Source: Streptomyces alfalfae (lineage in GTDB: Bacteria > Actinomycetota > Actinomycetes > Streptomycetales > Streptomycetaceae). From it: a stretch of 64,000 bases of DNA. Both the position numbers and the translations under genes were made by a program. This document shows, piece after piece, positions 34,161 through 43,805 of this stretch; within the stretch, counting starts at the first letter, position 1; each line of letters starts with the position of its first letter. Below the pieces are notes generated by a model that had not been told where the DNA came from, did no database searches, and saw only the letters and a list, made by a program, of their open reading frames with translations. The DNA is taken from NCBI RefSeq assembly GCF_004127445.1, contig NZ_QEXM01000010.1, positions 1-64,000 on the forward strand. Reading direction: 5' to 3'.

Positions 34161-34994
34161 TCACACCTGGTGGCGGTTCGGCACCGTGAGGTGGTAGCCG
34201 GAGTCGAGCAGTTCCGGCAGGTAGTCGCGGAGGGCCTCGACCGTGCCGGTGCGGTCGCCGCCCGCGTCGTGCGAGAGCACCACGACTCCGGGCGCGGCCC
34301 CCGCGCGCACGCGGCGGACGATGGCCTTGGCGCCCGGCTCGGTCCAGTCCAGGGTGTCGACGGTCCAGGCGAGCGGTTCCATGCCGAGTTCGGCGCCCAG
34401 CTGGAAGACGTTGCGGTTCCAGGCGCCGTAGGGGGCCCGGAACCAGGCGGGGTACTCACCGACGATGTCCTCGACCACGTCACAGGTGCGTTCGATCTCG
34501 TCGCGCGTCGAGGAGCGGTCGAGCCGGGTCAGCAGGGGGTGGGTCCAGGTGTGGTTGCCGATCACGTGGCCGTCGTCGGCCATCTCGCGCAGCAGGTCCC
34601 TGTTGTCGGCGGCCATCTCCCCGCACACGAAGAACATGGCGCGCACGTCGTGCTCGCGCAGCGTGCGCAGGATGCCGGGGGTGTAGCGGGGGTCGGGCCC
34701 GTCGTCGAACGTCAGCACCATCGAGCGCCGCCGCCCGTCCACCCGCAGGATCGGCGCCTCGCGCACCCGGGGCAGGGCGCGGCCGGCGCGCGGGGGCCCG
34801 TTCCCGGCGAAGGGCTGGAGGCGGTACGCGTAGGGCCGGTGCGCCCGGGGGGCCACCGGTGCGCCGGCGGCGGGGCTGCCGGCGGGCGCGGAGGCCCCGG
34901 GACCGTCCGCGCAGCCCGCGGTCGCGGCGAGGCCCAGGGCCGCGGCGGCGCGGAGCAGCAGCCTGCGCCCCGGGGTCGGCTCATCGTCTTTCAT
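34161..34994 (-). CDS. Polysaccharide deacetylase, Tat-type lipoprotein
   Basis: Protein of 277 residues of the NodB/CE4 family. Motif 1 is TFDDGPDP, the metal-binding His pair is in GNHTWTHPLL, motif 3 is RAPYGAWN, and the last active-site His is in VVLSHDAGG. The N-terminus has twin arginines (GRRLLLRAAAALG) and lipobox TAGC, so it is exported folded and lipid-anchored. It removes acetyl groups from a cell-wall or external polysaccharide; the exact substrate cannot be read. It is divergent from the universal stress gene. Confidence 0.92.
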   Translation of the reverse strand: MKDDEPTPGRRLLLRAAAALGLAATAGCADGPGASAPAGSPAAGAPVAPRAHRPYAYRLQPFAGNGPPRAGRALPRVREAPILRVDGRRRSMVLTFDDGPDPRYTPGILRTLREHDVRAMFFVCGEMAADNRDLLREMADDGHVIGNHTWTHPLLTRLDRSSTRDEIERTCDVVEDIVGEYPAWFRAPYGAWNRNVFQLGAELGMEPLAWTVDTLDWTEPGAKAIVRRVRAGAAPGVVVLSHDAGGDRTGTVEALRDYLPELLDSGYHLTVPNRHQV

Positions 34995-35147
34995 GAGTTA
35001 TCCGTCGCACGGCCGATGACCGGCACGGCACACCAACACGGGGCGCCCGCGGAATGCACCCGATCAGACGCGGCGGCCACCGGGCGGGGGCGGCGGAAGG
35101 GGACGGCTGCCCGCAGGGCCTTTCAGCCGCTCCGCTAACCTCTCGGC

Positions 35148-35609
35148 GTGAGTGATGACCAGTCCCACCAGTTCGAACGCGGCACCGACGGGCCCAAGGT
35201 GATCGTCGTCGGGGTCGACGGCTCCGCGTCCTCCCTGCGCGCCGCCGCGTATGCCGGAGGGCTGGCCCGGCGGCAGCGGGCCCTGCTCGCCGTCGTCTAC
35301 GTCCAGCCGGTGATGGCGGCCGGGGCGGCGCTCGGCGCGCCGATCGCCGAGACCACCGACGAGATCGCCGAGGGGCTCATCACCGAGATCCGGGAGGCGG
35401 CCGAGCGGGTGAAGGACATATTCGCCGTCCGGTGGGAGTTCCACACCTTCCGCGGCGACCCCTACAGCGGTCTCGTCACCGCCGCCGACGACCTGAAGGC
35501 CGACGCCGTCGTCGTCGGCGCCTCCGAGCAGGCGGGCCACCGCATCGTCGGCTCCGTCGCCGTGCGGCTCGTGAAGGCGGGGCGCTGGCCCGTCACGGTG
35601 GTGCCGTGA
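35148..35609 (+). CDS. Universal stress protein, UspA family
   Basis: Single Usp domain of 153 residues. The N-terminal strand is VIVVGVDGSASS and the C-terminal ATP-binding motif GASEQAGHRIVGSVAVRLV follows the G-2x-G-9x-G(S/T) form. It is thought to bind ATP and act in stress adaptation. It is followed after 114 nt by the amino acid permease gene on the same strand. Confidence 0.9.
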   Translation: MSDDQSHQFERGTDGPKVIVVGVDGSASSLRAAAYAGGLARRQRALLAVVYVQPVMAAGAALGAPIAETTDEIAEGLITEIREAAERVKDIFAVRWEFHTFRGDPYSGLVTAADDLKADAVVVGASEQAGHRIVGSVAVRLVKAGRWPVTVVP

Positions 35610-35723
35610 ACGGCGTCATGCGTGGTGCCGTGAGCCGCGCGGGTGTGGCGTCTTCCGTACGGGGCCCCGCTGGGCCATCATGATCCGCCATCGGCCGGTC
35701 GCGTTCGCGAAGAGGTGGAGCTC

Positions 35724-37151
35724 ATGGCGGAACTCCGGAGGGGCAAGGGCGTACTGCGCCGCAAGCCCATCGAGCACATCGACGACTCGGAGGCCTCGGG
35801 CGGCGGGCTCGCCCGCTCGCTCGGTCTCTGGCAGCTCACCGCGATCGGGGTCGGCGGCATCATCGGCGCCGGCATCTTCACGCTGGCGGGCACCGTGGCG
35901 AACGAGAAGGCCGGACCCGCGGTCCTGATCTCGTTCCTCATCGCGGGCGTCGCGAGCGCGGCGGCGGCGTTCTCGTACGCCGAGTTCGCAGGGCTCATCC
36001 CGAAGGCCGGGTCGGCGTACACGTACGGCTATGTGGTGCTCGGCGAGATCACCGGCTGGTTCATCGGGTGGGATCTGCTCCTGGAGTACACGGCGATCGT
36101 GGCGGTGGTCGCGATCGGCATCTCCGGCTACTTCAACTTCCTCCTGAACGACATGGGCGCCGAGCTGCCCACGTGGATGCTGGGCGCGCCCGGCACGGGC
36201 GACGGGCACAAGGTCGACCTCTTCGCGGCGCTGCTCTGTCTGCTCATCGCGTATCTGCTCACGCTCGGGATCAAGAACGCGGCGCGCTTCGAGATGGTCG
36301 TGGTCGTCCTGAAGGTCCTGGTCGTGCTGGTCGTGATCGGCGTCGGCTTCTTCCATGTGAACACCGGGAACTACCAGCCGTTCTTCCCCTTCGGCGTCAG
36401 CGGCGCGTTCACGGGCGCGGCGACCGTGTTCTTCGCGGTCTTCGGCTACGACGCGATGAGCACCGCCGCCGAGGAGTCCAAGGACGCCCAGCGCCACATG
36501 CCGAAGGCGATCCTCTACTCGCTCGCCGTCTCGATGGTGCTGTACGTCCTGGCGTGCCTGGTGCTGACCGGCATGCAGGACTTCAAGGACATCGACCCGG
36601 AGAGCGGGTTCTCCAGCGCCTTCAAGTCGGTGGGGCTCGGCGGGCTCGCCGACGTCATCGCCGTCGGCGCCATCATCGGCATCCTCACCGTGATGTTCAC
36701 GTTCATGCTGGGCGTGACGCGTGTGTGGTTCTCCATGAGCCGCGACGGGCTGCTGCCCAAGTGGTTCGCGAAGACCCACGCGACCCGGCACGTGCCGACG
36801 CGGGTGACGTGGATCGTCGGTTTCGCGTCGGCCGCCATCGCCGGGTTCCTGCCGATCGGTGAGGCGGCCGAGCTGACCAACATCGGCATCCTGCTGGCCT
36901 TCGTCGTGGTGTGCGTCGCGGTGATCGTGCTGCGCTACCGGCAGCCCGACCTGCCGCGCACCTTCCGCTGCCCGGGAATGCCGGTGGTGCCGGCGATCGG
37001 TGTCGTCTTCTCCATCTGGCTGATCACGTTCCTGCAGTGGCAGACCTGGGCCCGCTTCGCCGTCTGGTTCGCGGTCGGTCTGGTGATCTACTTCGCCTAC
37101 TCGTACCGGAAGTCGGAGCTGGCGAAGGCGGAGCGCGCCGACGGGAAGTGA
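35724..37151 (+). CDS. APC-superfamily amino acid permease (cationic amino acid transporter type)
   Basis: Membrane protein of 475 residues with about 12 helices. The APC signature in helix 1 (IGVGGIIGAGIFTLAG) and the conserved FFAVFGYDAMSTAAEESKDA segment of CAT-type carriers are clear. It imports amino acids by proton-coupled or exchange transport; substrate preference is unproven. ATG 35724 has GGTGGAG directly upstream. Confidence 0.92.
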   Translation: MAELRRGKGVLRRKPIEHIDDSEASGGGLARSLGLWQLTAIGVGGIIGAGIFTLAGTVANEKAGPAVLISFLIAGVASAAAAFSYAEFAGLIPKAGSAYTYGYVVLGEITGWFIGWDLLLEYTAIVAVVAIGISGYFNFLLNDMGAELPTWMLGAPGTGDGHKVDLFAALLCLLIAYLLTLGIKNAARFEMVVVVLKVLVVLVVIGVGFFHVNTGNYQPFFPFGVSGAFTGAATVFFAVFGYDAMSTAAEESKDAQRHMPKAILYSLAVSMVLYVLACLVLTGMQDFKDIDPESGFSSAFKSVGLGGLADVIAVGAIIGILTVMFTFMLGVTRVWFSMSRDGLLPKWFAKTHATRHVPTRVTWIVGFASAAIAGFLPIGEAAELTNIGILLAFVVVCVAVIVLRYRQPDLPRTFRCPGMPVVPAIGVVFSIWLITFLQWQTWARFAVWFAVGLVIYFAYSYRKSELAKAERADGK

Positions 37152-37182
37152 CGCGCCGTCGTCCGCGGCGGGCGGGCGGCGC

Positions 37183-38436
37183 CTACTGGCCCATCTCCAG
37201 GCCGCTCTCGCCCGCCCCCCTGCTCAGGACGATCCGGCGGATGCGGTCCCGGACGGCGGACACGTCCGCCCCCTGGGCCAGGGCCTTGTTGAGGTTGACC
37301 ACCCGCATGACGCGGGTGTCGAACCACATCGGGATGAACTCCGCCTTCCGCACCACCCATCGGCCGCCGGGCTCCGCGGGCGGGGCGAAGGTGAAGCGGC
37401 CGATGGAACCCTGGTTGCCGCGCGGGTCGCGGACGCCTTGGTGGTTGATCATGAGGTTGGCGATCTGGTCGCCCATGCCGTAGACGACCCAGGTGCCGTT
37501 GACCTTCTCGTAGGCCTGGGGGACGTGCGCGTGGGTGCCGATGACGAGGTCGATGTCCGGGCGCGTGCCCGTGCGGGAGGCCGTGAGCCGTTCGCCCAGG
37601 GTGAGCTGGCGCCGGTCGGGGGCGTCCTGCCACTCCGTGCCCCAGTGCATGCTGACGACGACCACGTCCGCGCCCGCCCTACGGGCCGCCCGCGCGTCGG
37701 CGACGATCTTCTCGCGGTCGATCAGGTCGACCGACCACGGCTTGCCCTTGGGCATCGGAGCGCCGTTCGTGCCGTACGTGTACGCGAGCTGCGCGACCTT
37801 CGCGCCGCCCGCCCGCAGCCACGCGGGCTCCTTGTCCTCGGCGGCGGTGCGGGCCGTCCCCACGTGCGCGATCCCCGCCTCGTCGAGGGCGTCGAGCGTG
37901 CGGCGGATGCCGGCCGCCCCGTCGTCCAGGGAGTGGTTGGAGGCGGTGGAGCAGGCGTCGTACCCGGTGGTCTTGAGGGCGCGGGCCACCTGGGGCGGGG
38001 ACTTGAAGGTGGGATAGCCGGTGTAGTCGCCGTTCGCCCCGTACACCGTCTCCATGTGGCAGATCGCCAGGTCGGCCTTGGAGACCACCGGTTTGGCGCC
38101 CGCCAGCATCGGCGCGAAGTCGTAGCCGTCGCCGCCCGCGTCCACCTCGGCCTGGCGGATGAGCGCGGCGTGCGGCAGCACGTCGCCGGAGGCGACCAGG
38201 GTGAAGCCGCGCTCCCCGGCCGTGCTGCCGGCCGCCGGGTGGCGGTCCGCTTCCGGGGCGGAGCCGCTCGGTGACACCCACCAGGCGGCCCCGTCGCCCG
38301 GCTGCGCCGAGCAGCCCGCGGCCACCAGGGCCGCCGTCGCCACGGTCGCCGCTCGCCGGATCCGCCCCTTGACTGCTGTGCGCCCTGGGGCGCCCGAGGC
38401 ACGAGTGTCCCGTGAACTGCCTGCGCGCTGCGTCAT
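37183..38436 (-). CDS. CapA-like lipoprotein (PGA_cap metallophosphatase fold)
   Basis: Protein of 417 residues. The signal peptide ends in lipobox VAAGC. The CapA/PGA_cap domain has VASGDVLPH, ADLAICHMETV, STASNHSLDDG, VVSMHWGTEW and IGTHAHVPQ, the conserved metal-site segments. CapA was named in Bacillus poly-gamma-glutamate capsule formation; the actinobacterial members are widespread and not tied to capsules. ATG 38436 (MTQRAGSS) with GGAG upstream is preferred. Confidence 0.88.
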   Translation of the reverse strand: MTQRAGSSRDTRASGAPGRTAVKGRIRRAATVATAALVAAGCSAQPGDGAAWWVSPSGSAPEADRHPAAGSTAGERGFTLVASGDVLPHAALIRQAEVDAGGDGYDFAPMLAGAKPVVSKADLAICHMETVYGANGDYTGYPTFKSPPQVARALKTTGYDACSTASNHSLDDGAAGIRRTLDALDEAGIAHVGTARTAAEDKEPAWLRAGGAKVAQLAYTYGTNGAPMPKGKPWSVDLIDREKIVADARAARRAGADVVVVSMHWGTEWQDAPDRRQLTLGERLTASRTGTRPDIDLVIGTHAHVPQAYEKVNGTWVVYGMGDQIANLMINHQGVRDPRGNQGSIGRFTFAPPAEPGGRWVVRKAEFIPMWFDTRVMRVVNLNKALAQGADVSAVRDRIRRIVLSRGAGESGLEMGQ

Positions 38437-38726
38437 CGATCTGGCTCCGTCGATAGGGCGATATCCGGCCAGATAAATCCACATACGTACTTAATGATTA
38501 ATCAAGGAGCAATGCCGTCGCAGTCCCTGAAACGGAGTCAAACCGCCGACCCCTGTGACGCGAACAACACGACCCCGCCGACCTGCGGTGAAACCGTGGG
38601 CCGGGTCAAAGCTCCGTAAAGCGCCTTGCTCCGCACCCCCTTCGGGTAATCGGCTGTCCTCATCCGTGTTCCGGGGTGGGGGCCAGAGGCCGGTGACGCG
38701 CACGGACCGGAGGAAGGCGGAGCTGG

Positions 38727-39242
38727 ATGCTGCACGAGAGCAGAGGAAACACGGAAGGCCCCCAGGACGGCGGACTGGCGGTGCCCATGGCGTGGTTGTA
38801 CGCCGAGTACATCGCCGACGAACTGCTGCGCACGGGCGATCTCATGCCGCCCACGTCGTTCGAGTACCGCGCCGGGCGCGACGCGCTCGCCCTGACGGTC
38901 TTCCTCTCGGACCACCGGGGCGAGCTGTCCGGCATCCGGGTCATCACGCAGATGGAGACCTGGCTCTCCCTGACGGAGTACGACCAGCTCTGGCTGGACT
39001 GGGTGCGGGAGCGGATGGCGCTGCTCCTGGAGGACGCCGAAGCCGCCGACGGCCCCGGACCCGACCTGGAGCTCGCGGAGCTGGCCTGGCGGTGGCTGGA
39101 GGAGACCGAGCTGCTCGCGCCCGACCTGGACGCGGTGCCGGGCGGCGGGGCGCTGCCGGGCGAGGAGGACGGGCCGAAGGTGTGGACGCCGGCGTGGCGG
39201 CTCGGCCTGCCGCTGGGACACCTGGCGATCCACCTGTTCTGA
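38727..39242 (+). CDS. Conserved hypothetical protein, acidic
   Basis: Protein of 171 residues, not recognised. It is acidic and Leu/Trp-rich (METWLSLTEYDQLWLDWVRERM) with no signal peptide or membrane helix. It starts MLHESRGN after GGAAGGCGGAG. It reads as a real gene because the third codon position is strongly G/C and its composition is protein-like. Confidence 0.6.
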   Translation: MLHESRGNTEGPQDGGLAVPMAWLYAEYIADELLRTGDLMPPTSFEYRAGRDALALTVFLSDHRGELSGIRVITQMETWLSLTEYDQLWLDWVRERMALLLEDAEAADGPGPDLELAELAWRWLEETELLAPDLDAVPGGGALPGEEDGPKVWTPAWRLGLPLGHLAIHLF

Positions 39243-39379
39243 GCGGCGCTCCCGGGCCGCCCTCGTACCGGCCGCGGGCGCGTCCGCCGGAGCCGTGGCA
39301 GCGACGGACGGGCCGGGAGACCGGTCGCCGCGGCGCCACCCGGCCGCGGGCGCGGCGGGCCGCGAGCCCTGCCGCCCGC

Positions 39380-40240
39380 TCACTTCAGCAGGCGCGACAT
39401 CCGCCGGTCCGCCAGCGGTTTCCCGCCCGTCTGGCACGTGGGGCAGTACTGCAGCGAGGAGTCGGCGAAGGACACCTCGCGAATGGTGTCGCCGCACACC
39501 GGGCACGGCTCGCCCGTGCGGCCGTGCACGCGCAGGCCGCTCTTCTTCTCCGCCTTGAGCCGGCCGGCCGCCAGGCCCCGTGAGCGCTCCACCGCCCCGG
39601 TCAGCGTGGTGACCAGGGCCCCGTACAGTCCATGGACGTCCTCCTCGGTGAGGCTCGACGTGAGCTTGAAGGGGGACATGCGGGCCGCGTGCAGGATCTC
39701 GTCGCTGTACGCGTTGCCGATGCCCGCGATGAGGCTCTGGTCGCGCAACGCCCCCTTGACCTGCCGCCGTTCGCCCGCGAGCAGCGCGGCGAACCGCTCC
39801 TCGCCGAAGTCCGGGGCGAACGGGTCGGGCCCCAGGCGGGCGATGCCCTCGATCTCCGCAGGCTCCGGCGTCACGTACACCGCGAGGCGCTTCTGGGTGC
39901 CCGCCTCCGTGAGGTCGAAGCCCTGCCGGGTGTCCAGGGCCACCCGCAGCGCCAGCGGGCCCTTGCCGGGCCGTGGCAGGCCCTCGGGGAGCGGGTCGCG
40001 CCACTGCAGCCAGCCCGCGCGGGCCAGATGCGTCACCAGGTGCAGCCCTTCGGCGTCGACGTCGAGGAACTTGCCGTGCCGCGCCACACCCGTGACCGTG
40101 CGGCCCTCCAGGGCGAGGAGGGGCGGGTCGTACGTCTTGAGGACGTTGACCGCGACGGGCACGACGGCCGTCATCCGGCGGCCGACCAACTCGTCCGTCA
40201 GAAAACCGCGCAGCGCCTCCACTTCGGGCAGTTCCGGCAT
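39380..40240 (-). CDS. Fpg/Nei-family DNA glycosylase
   Basis: Protein of 286 residues beginning PELPEVEALR; the N-terminal Pro (after Met removal) is the catalytic nucleophile and Glu2 the helper. The H2TH region (SLIAGIGNAYSDEILHAARMSPF) and the C-terminal zinc finger (CPVCG...YCPTC) are complete. It removes oxidised bases and cuts at abasic sites. Fpg or Nei type cannot be settled by eye. ATG 40240 lies 38 nt after the SpoIIE-type gene on the same strand. Confidence 0.92.
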   Translation of the reverse strand: MPELPEVEALRGFLTDELVGRRMTAVVPVAVNVLKTYDPPLLALEGRTVTGVARHGKFLDVDAEGLHLVTHLARAGWLQWRDPLPEGLPRPGKGPLALRVALDTRQGFDLTEAGTQKRLAVYVTPEPAEIEGIARLGPDPFAPDFGEERFAALLAGERRQVKGALRDQSLIAGIGNAYSDEILHAARMSPFKLTSSLTEEDVHGLYGALVTTLTGAVERSRGLAAGRLKAEKKSGLRVHGRTGEPCPVCGDTIREVSFADSSLQYCPTCQTGGKPLADRRMSRLLK

Positions 40241-40278
40241 GGCTCTCCCTCACTCCTCACGGTGTCCGACGGTCACGG

Positions 40279-42417
40279 TCACGGGCGTCCCCCTCGGTCC
40301 CTGGCCGGCATGACGAACTCGCACCAGACGCTTTTGCCGCTGCCCCGCGCGTCCACGCCCCAGCCGTCCGCGAGCCGGTCCACCAGGAGCAGGCCACGGC
40401 CCGAGACGCCCTCCTCGCCCGCTTCCCTGCGGTGCGGCAGGGCGCTCGAACAGTCCTCGACGTCGACCCGCAGCCGCCGGTCGGCGCCGCTCAGGACGCG
40501 CAGGGTCACGACCGCGGCGCCTTCGGTGTGCATCAGCGCGTTGGTGATCATCTCGTCGGCGACCAGCTCGATCTCGTCGGCCCGCTCCCCCGCGCCCCAG
40601 GCCCGCACCGCGGCCCTGATCATGCGCCGCGCCTCGGTGAGCGCCTCGGGGTCCCCGGGCGCGACGTGCTGCTGGAGCCGGCCGCCGGACAGGGGCGCGT
40701 CCCGCGTCCTGCGGCGCAGCAGGAGCAGCGCGGCGTCGTCGTCCCCGCCCCGGCCGTCGACGATGCCGCAGAGCCGGTCGACGAGCTTCCGCAGGTCCCG
40801 GGGGCCGGAGGCGACGAGCCCCGCGAGGGCCCGCAGACCGTCGTCCAGGTCGTGCCCCGGCTCCTCGACGAGGCCGTCGGTGCAGAGCAGCAGGGTCTGT
40901 TCGGGGCCGAGTTCGAGGGTGGTGACGGGGTAGTCGAGCCGCCCGAACTCGGCGGAGAGGCCGAGCGGGAGGCCGCCGGCGACCGGCAGCCTGCGGCAGG
41001 AGCCGTCGCCGCGCAGGAGCAGCGGGTCGAGGTGCCCGGCGCGCACGAACCGCACCATGCCGGTGGTGAGGTCGGCCTCCGCGTACAGGCAGGTCGCGAA
41101 GCGGTCGGTGTCCAGCTCGTGCAGGAACGTCGAGGCGCGGGCCATGACGGTGGCCGGGGCGTGCCCCTCGGCGGCGTAGGCGCGCAGCACGATGCGGAGC
41201 TGGCCCATCACGGCGGCGGCGTGGGTGTCGTGGCCCTGGACGTCGCCGATGACGGCGCCGACCCTGCTCCCTCCTGAGCGGGCGCCGCCGGGCAACGGGA
41301 TGATGTCGTACCAGTCACCGCCGATGTCGCGGCCGACGGCCGCCGAGCGGTATCTGACGGCGATCTCCGCGCCGGGCACGCCCGGGATGGTGCGCGGCAG
41401 CATGGCCTGCTGAAGGCCCTGGGCGAGGTCCTTCTCCTGCTCGTAGAACATGGCGCGCTGGAGGCTCTGCGCGATGCTGCTGCCGAGCGCGACGAGAACG
41501 TTGCGCTCCTCGGCGGTGAAGCCGGTCTTGTCCCGGTAGAGCAGGCCGAGTACACCGATCGGCTTGGCCTGCGCGATCAGCGGGAGGTAGGCGGCGGCGG
41601 TGATGCCGAGCCGGTCGATGTGCGGCCACAGGACCGGGTAGGACTCGGCGAAGTCCCGCGCGGACTCGATGTAGCGGGGGGCAAGGTTCCTGACGACCTC
41701 GCTCATGGGGTACGGCTCCTCGACGCGGGTGAGCCGGGTGCCCGGCACGAAGCTGCCCGCGGGGCCCTCGGCGACCAGCCGGATGCGTCCGGCCTCGACG
41801 AGGCCCATGACGAGGTTGGCGGCACCCAGGTGCGCGAGGCCGTGGTTGTCCCGGAGCACGTCGATGACGTCGCTGACCGTCCGGGCGTGCGCCAGGGCCG
41901 CCGTGGTGCCCTCGACGATGCTGGTCCTGCGGCGTCGCTCGGCCTCGGCGTCGGCCAGCTCCCGCAGGGCTGGCGGGCTGTCGCCGAGCTCACGGGTGGC
42001 GTCCCTGACGACGCCCACGATGCGGTGCGGGCGGCCGGCGCCGTCGCGGCGGATGCAGCCGTGCGTGTGGGTCCAGCACAGGGCGCCGTCGCGGTGGCGT
42101 ACCCGGAAGTAGGCGCCGTAGGTCTCGCTGCCGTCCTTCAGGGCGCTCGCGACGGTCTGGTCGAGGCGCCTGCCCTCGGCGGTGGGGACGCGGGCGGCGA
42201 GCGTCTCGGGCCTGCCGTCGTACTCGTCGGGGCGCAGGTCGAAGACCTCGTGGGCGGTGGCGTCCATGGCCATGAGGCCCTTGTCGAGGTCCCAGTCGAA
42301 GCACCCCATGCGCAGCGCGGGCCCGTACAGCTCGAGGAAGCAGCCGCCCGGCCGCCCGGCCGGCTGTCCACAGCGGCAGTGCCCGGCCGGGCCGTGCCCA
42401 CCGCTGCCCGCGTCCAT
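40279..42417 (-). CDS. PAS-GAF-SpoIIE phosphatase with C-terminal HATPase domain
   Basis: Protein of 712 residues: PAS (about 30-140), GAF (about 175-320), PP2C/SpoIIE phosphatase (about 345-565; GRDIGGDWYD, GDVQGHDTHAA, TDGLVEE) and an anti-sigma-kinase-like ATPase domain (about 585-705; ELVADEMITNALMHT, GRGLLLVDRLADGWGV). This architecture is common in Streptomyces and combines an anti-anti-sigma phosphatase with a possible anti-sigma factor kinase, so it likely acts in a stress sigma-factor partner switch. It is transcribed towards the Fpg gene and begins 66 nt from the StrR-like gene end. Confidence 0.9.
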   Translation of the reverse strand: MDAGSGGHGPAGHCRCGQPAGRPGGCFLELYGPALRMGCFDWDLDKGLMAMDATAHEVFDLRPDEYDGRPETLAARVPTAEGRRLDQTVASALKDGSETYGAYFRVRHRDGALCWTHTHGCIRRDGAGRPHRIVGVVRDATRELGDSPPALRELADAEAERRRRTSIVEGTTAALAHARTVSDVIDVLRDNHGLAHLGAANLVMGLVEAGRIRLVAEGPAGSFVPGTRLTRVEEPYPMSEVVRNLAPRYIESARDFAESYPVLWPHIDRLGITAAAYLPLIAQAKPIGVLGLLYRDKTGFTAEERNVLVALGSSIAQSLQRAMFYEQEKDLAQGLQQAMLPRTIPGVPGAEIAVRYRSAAVGRDIGGDWYDIIPLPGGARSGGSRVGAVIGDVQGHDTHAAAVMGQLRIVLRAYAAEGHAPATVMARASTFLHELDTDRFATCLYAEADLTTGMVRFVRAGHLDPLLLRGDGSCRRLPVAGGLPLGLSAEFGRLDYPVTTLELGPEQTLLLCTDGLVEEPGHDLDDGLRALAGLVASGPRDLRKLVDRLCGIVDGRGGDDDAALLLLRRRTRDAPLSGGRLQQHVAPGDPEALTEARRMIRAAVRAWGAGERADEIELVADEMITNALMHTEGAAVVTLRVLSGADRRLRVDVEDCSSALPHRREAGEEGVSGRGLLLVDRLADGWGVDARGSGKSVWCEFVMPARDRGGRP

Positions 42418-42483
42418 GGCCCCACGCTAGGCGGGGCCCCGGACGCGCGCACGCGGGGACGGCCCGGGCGCGCACACGCCGCG

Positions 42484-43473
42484 CTACGCCGTCTCGGCGA
42501 CCTTGCTCTGCACCCGCACCGCCACCTCCGACCACATCTCCGCGCTCTCCTTGGCCAGGTACGCCACGACGCCGCGGCAGTGCGGCGGGACCTTGTCGAG
42601 GATCTGCTCCCACTCCTCCACGCTGATGGAGTGGACGCTGAGCAGCCGCAGCAGCGTGCGGCCGATCTCGCTGAAGCGCAGCGCCGGGTCGGCCTTGAGG
42701 CGTTTCACGGCGGCGGCGCGGTCCTGCGCGGAATCCTTCGCCAGTACGGCCGACGGCGCGCGGCCGAGCCTCGGTGGGGCGGCCGCCGTGCCGTCGGCGC
42801 CCCGCGCCTGCCTGCCGCGGCGCGTCAGCGGGTCCTCGCCCCGCATCATGCGGTTGCGCACGTCCCGAACCGTCTCCGGCGAGATCGCGGCGACCCTGGC
42901 GACCTGCCGCAGGGACAGCGTGGGGTTCTGCGCGATCAGCTCGCTGGCGATCCTGCGGCCCTCGGCGCCGTTGATCGGCCTGACGCGGCCGTCGTGGCCG
43001 ATCCTGCTGCCCTGGTCGGCCCCGCTGCCGGATTCGCGGCGGCGGAGGTCGGCGACGGTGCCCGCGGCGATGCCGCTCACCGAGGCGATCATGCGGTCCG
43101 ACCACTGCGGGTGCGAGGCGATGATGCGGGCGGCGGCGCGCTTGCGGTCGGCCGTCGACAGCGGCAGGCCGTGCGTGACGTTCGACTCGACGGCGAGGAC
43201 GAAGGCGTCCTCCTCGGCCCCGTCGAAGTACTTCACCGCTATCTTGCGCTCTCCCCTCAGCTCGGCGGCGCGCAGCCGGTGCAGGCCGTCGATGACCCGC
43301 ATCGTCGGACGGTGCACGGTGATGGGCGGCAGCGGGGTCTGCACGACCGCCAGCGCCGCCACGTGTTCCTGGTCCACTCCGGACGTCCGCGGTGAGCCCG
43401 CCACCGCGAGCGAACCCGTCTCCACCTCGACGACCATCATCCGATCGAACGCTTCGTGCTCGGACATTGCCAA
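42484..43473 (-). CDS. StrR/Bbr-family pathway-specific regulator
   Basis: ParB-like regulator of about 329 residues. The N-terminal ParB fold has PPITVHRPTMRVIDGLHRLRA and FVLAVESNVTHGLPLS, the central part has helix-turn-helix segments (DRMIASVSGIAAGTVADL and LSLRQVARVAAISPETVRDV). These match StrR of streptomycin and Bbr/Tei15*/Dbv4-type activators of glycopeptide clusters. Start choice: TTG 43473 has GGGGGAG 5 nt upstream, while ATG 43467 is 11 nt away; either is possible. No TTA codon was seen. It opens block B and is the natural binder of the GTCCAA-N17-TTGGAC boxes at 3480 and 14322. Confidence 0.92.
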   Translation of the reverse strand: MAMSEHEAFDRMMVVEVETGSLAVAGSPRTSGVDQEHVAALAVVQTPLPPITVHRPTMRVIDGLHRLRAAELRGERKIAVKYFDGAEEDAFVLAVESNVTHGLPLSTADRKRAAARIIASHPQWSDRMIASVSGIAAGTVADLRRRESGSGADQGSRIGHDGRVRPINGAEGRRIASELIAQNPTLSLRQVARVAAISPETVRDVRNRMMRGEDPLTRRGRQARGADGTAAAPPRLGRAPSAVLAKDSAQDRAAAVKRLKADPALRFSEIGRTLLRLLSVHSISVEEWEQILDKVPPHCRGVVAYLAKESAEMWSEVAVRVQSKVAETA

Positions 43474-43805
43474 TTCGACTCCCCCTGATGCGATGTCCCC
43501 CGTGGGTCTCCGTGTTCCCGCACGGATTCGCGCACGTCATATCCGCGTACACTCCCGCCCTTGACCAAGGGCGCCATGAATGGAGCGCGACGCGGGCCCC
43601 GCTGACGTGTTCTCATCCGGCTCGTACGACGAAAGGCGTGGCGCGCGACGGCGGACGAGAAAAGCCGTCGGCCGGCGCGTGCATTTCGCGCCTGACTTCC
43701 CGTCGGAATCATCGGAAACTCATCTGACCGAACGCGTTCAGCCTAACAACGCGTATTCGGAGCCGGTACCCCTCACTCATAGTGGTCCCACAGGTTCCGC
43801 CACCC
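43474..43805. other. Intergenic region upstream of the StrR-like gene
   Basis: A 332-nt gap between the DAHP synthase stop and the StrR-like start, both on the minus strand. It is less GC-rich than the flanking genes and should carry the StrR-like promoter. I found no full GTCCAA-N17-TTGGAC box, so autoregulation through that box is not supported. Open frames here look like chance. Confidence 0.45.
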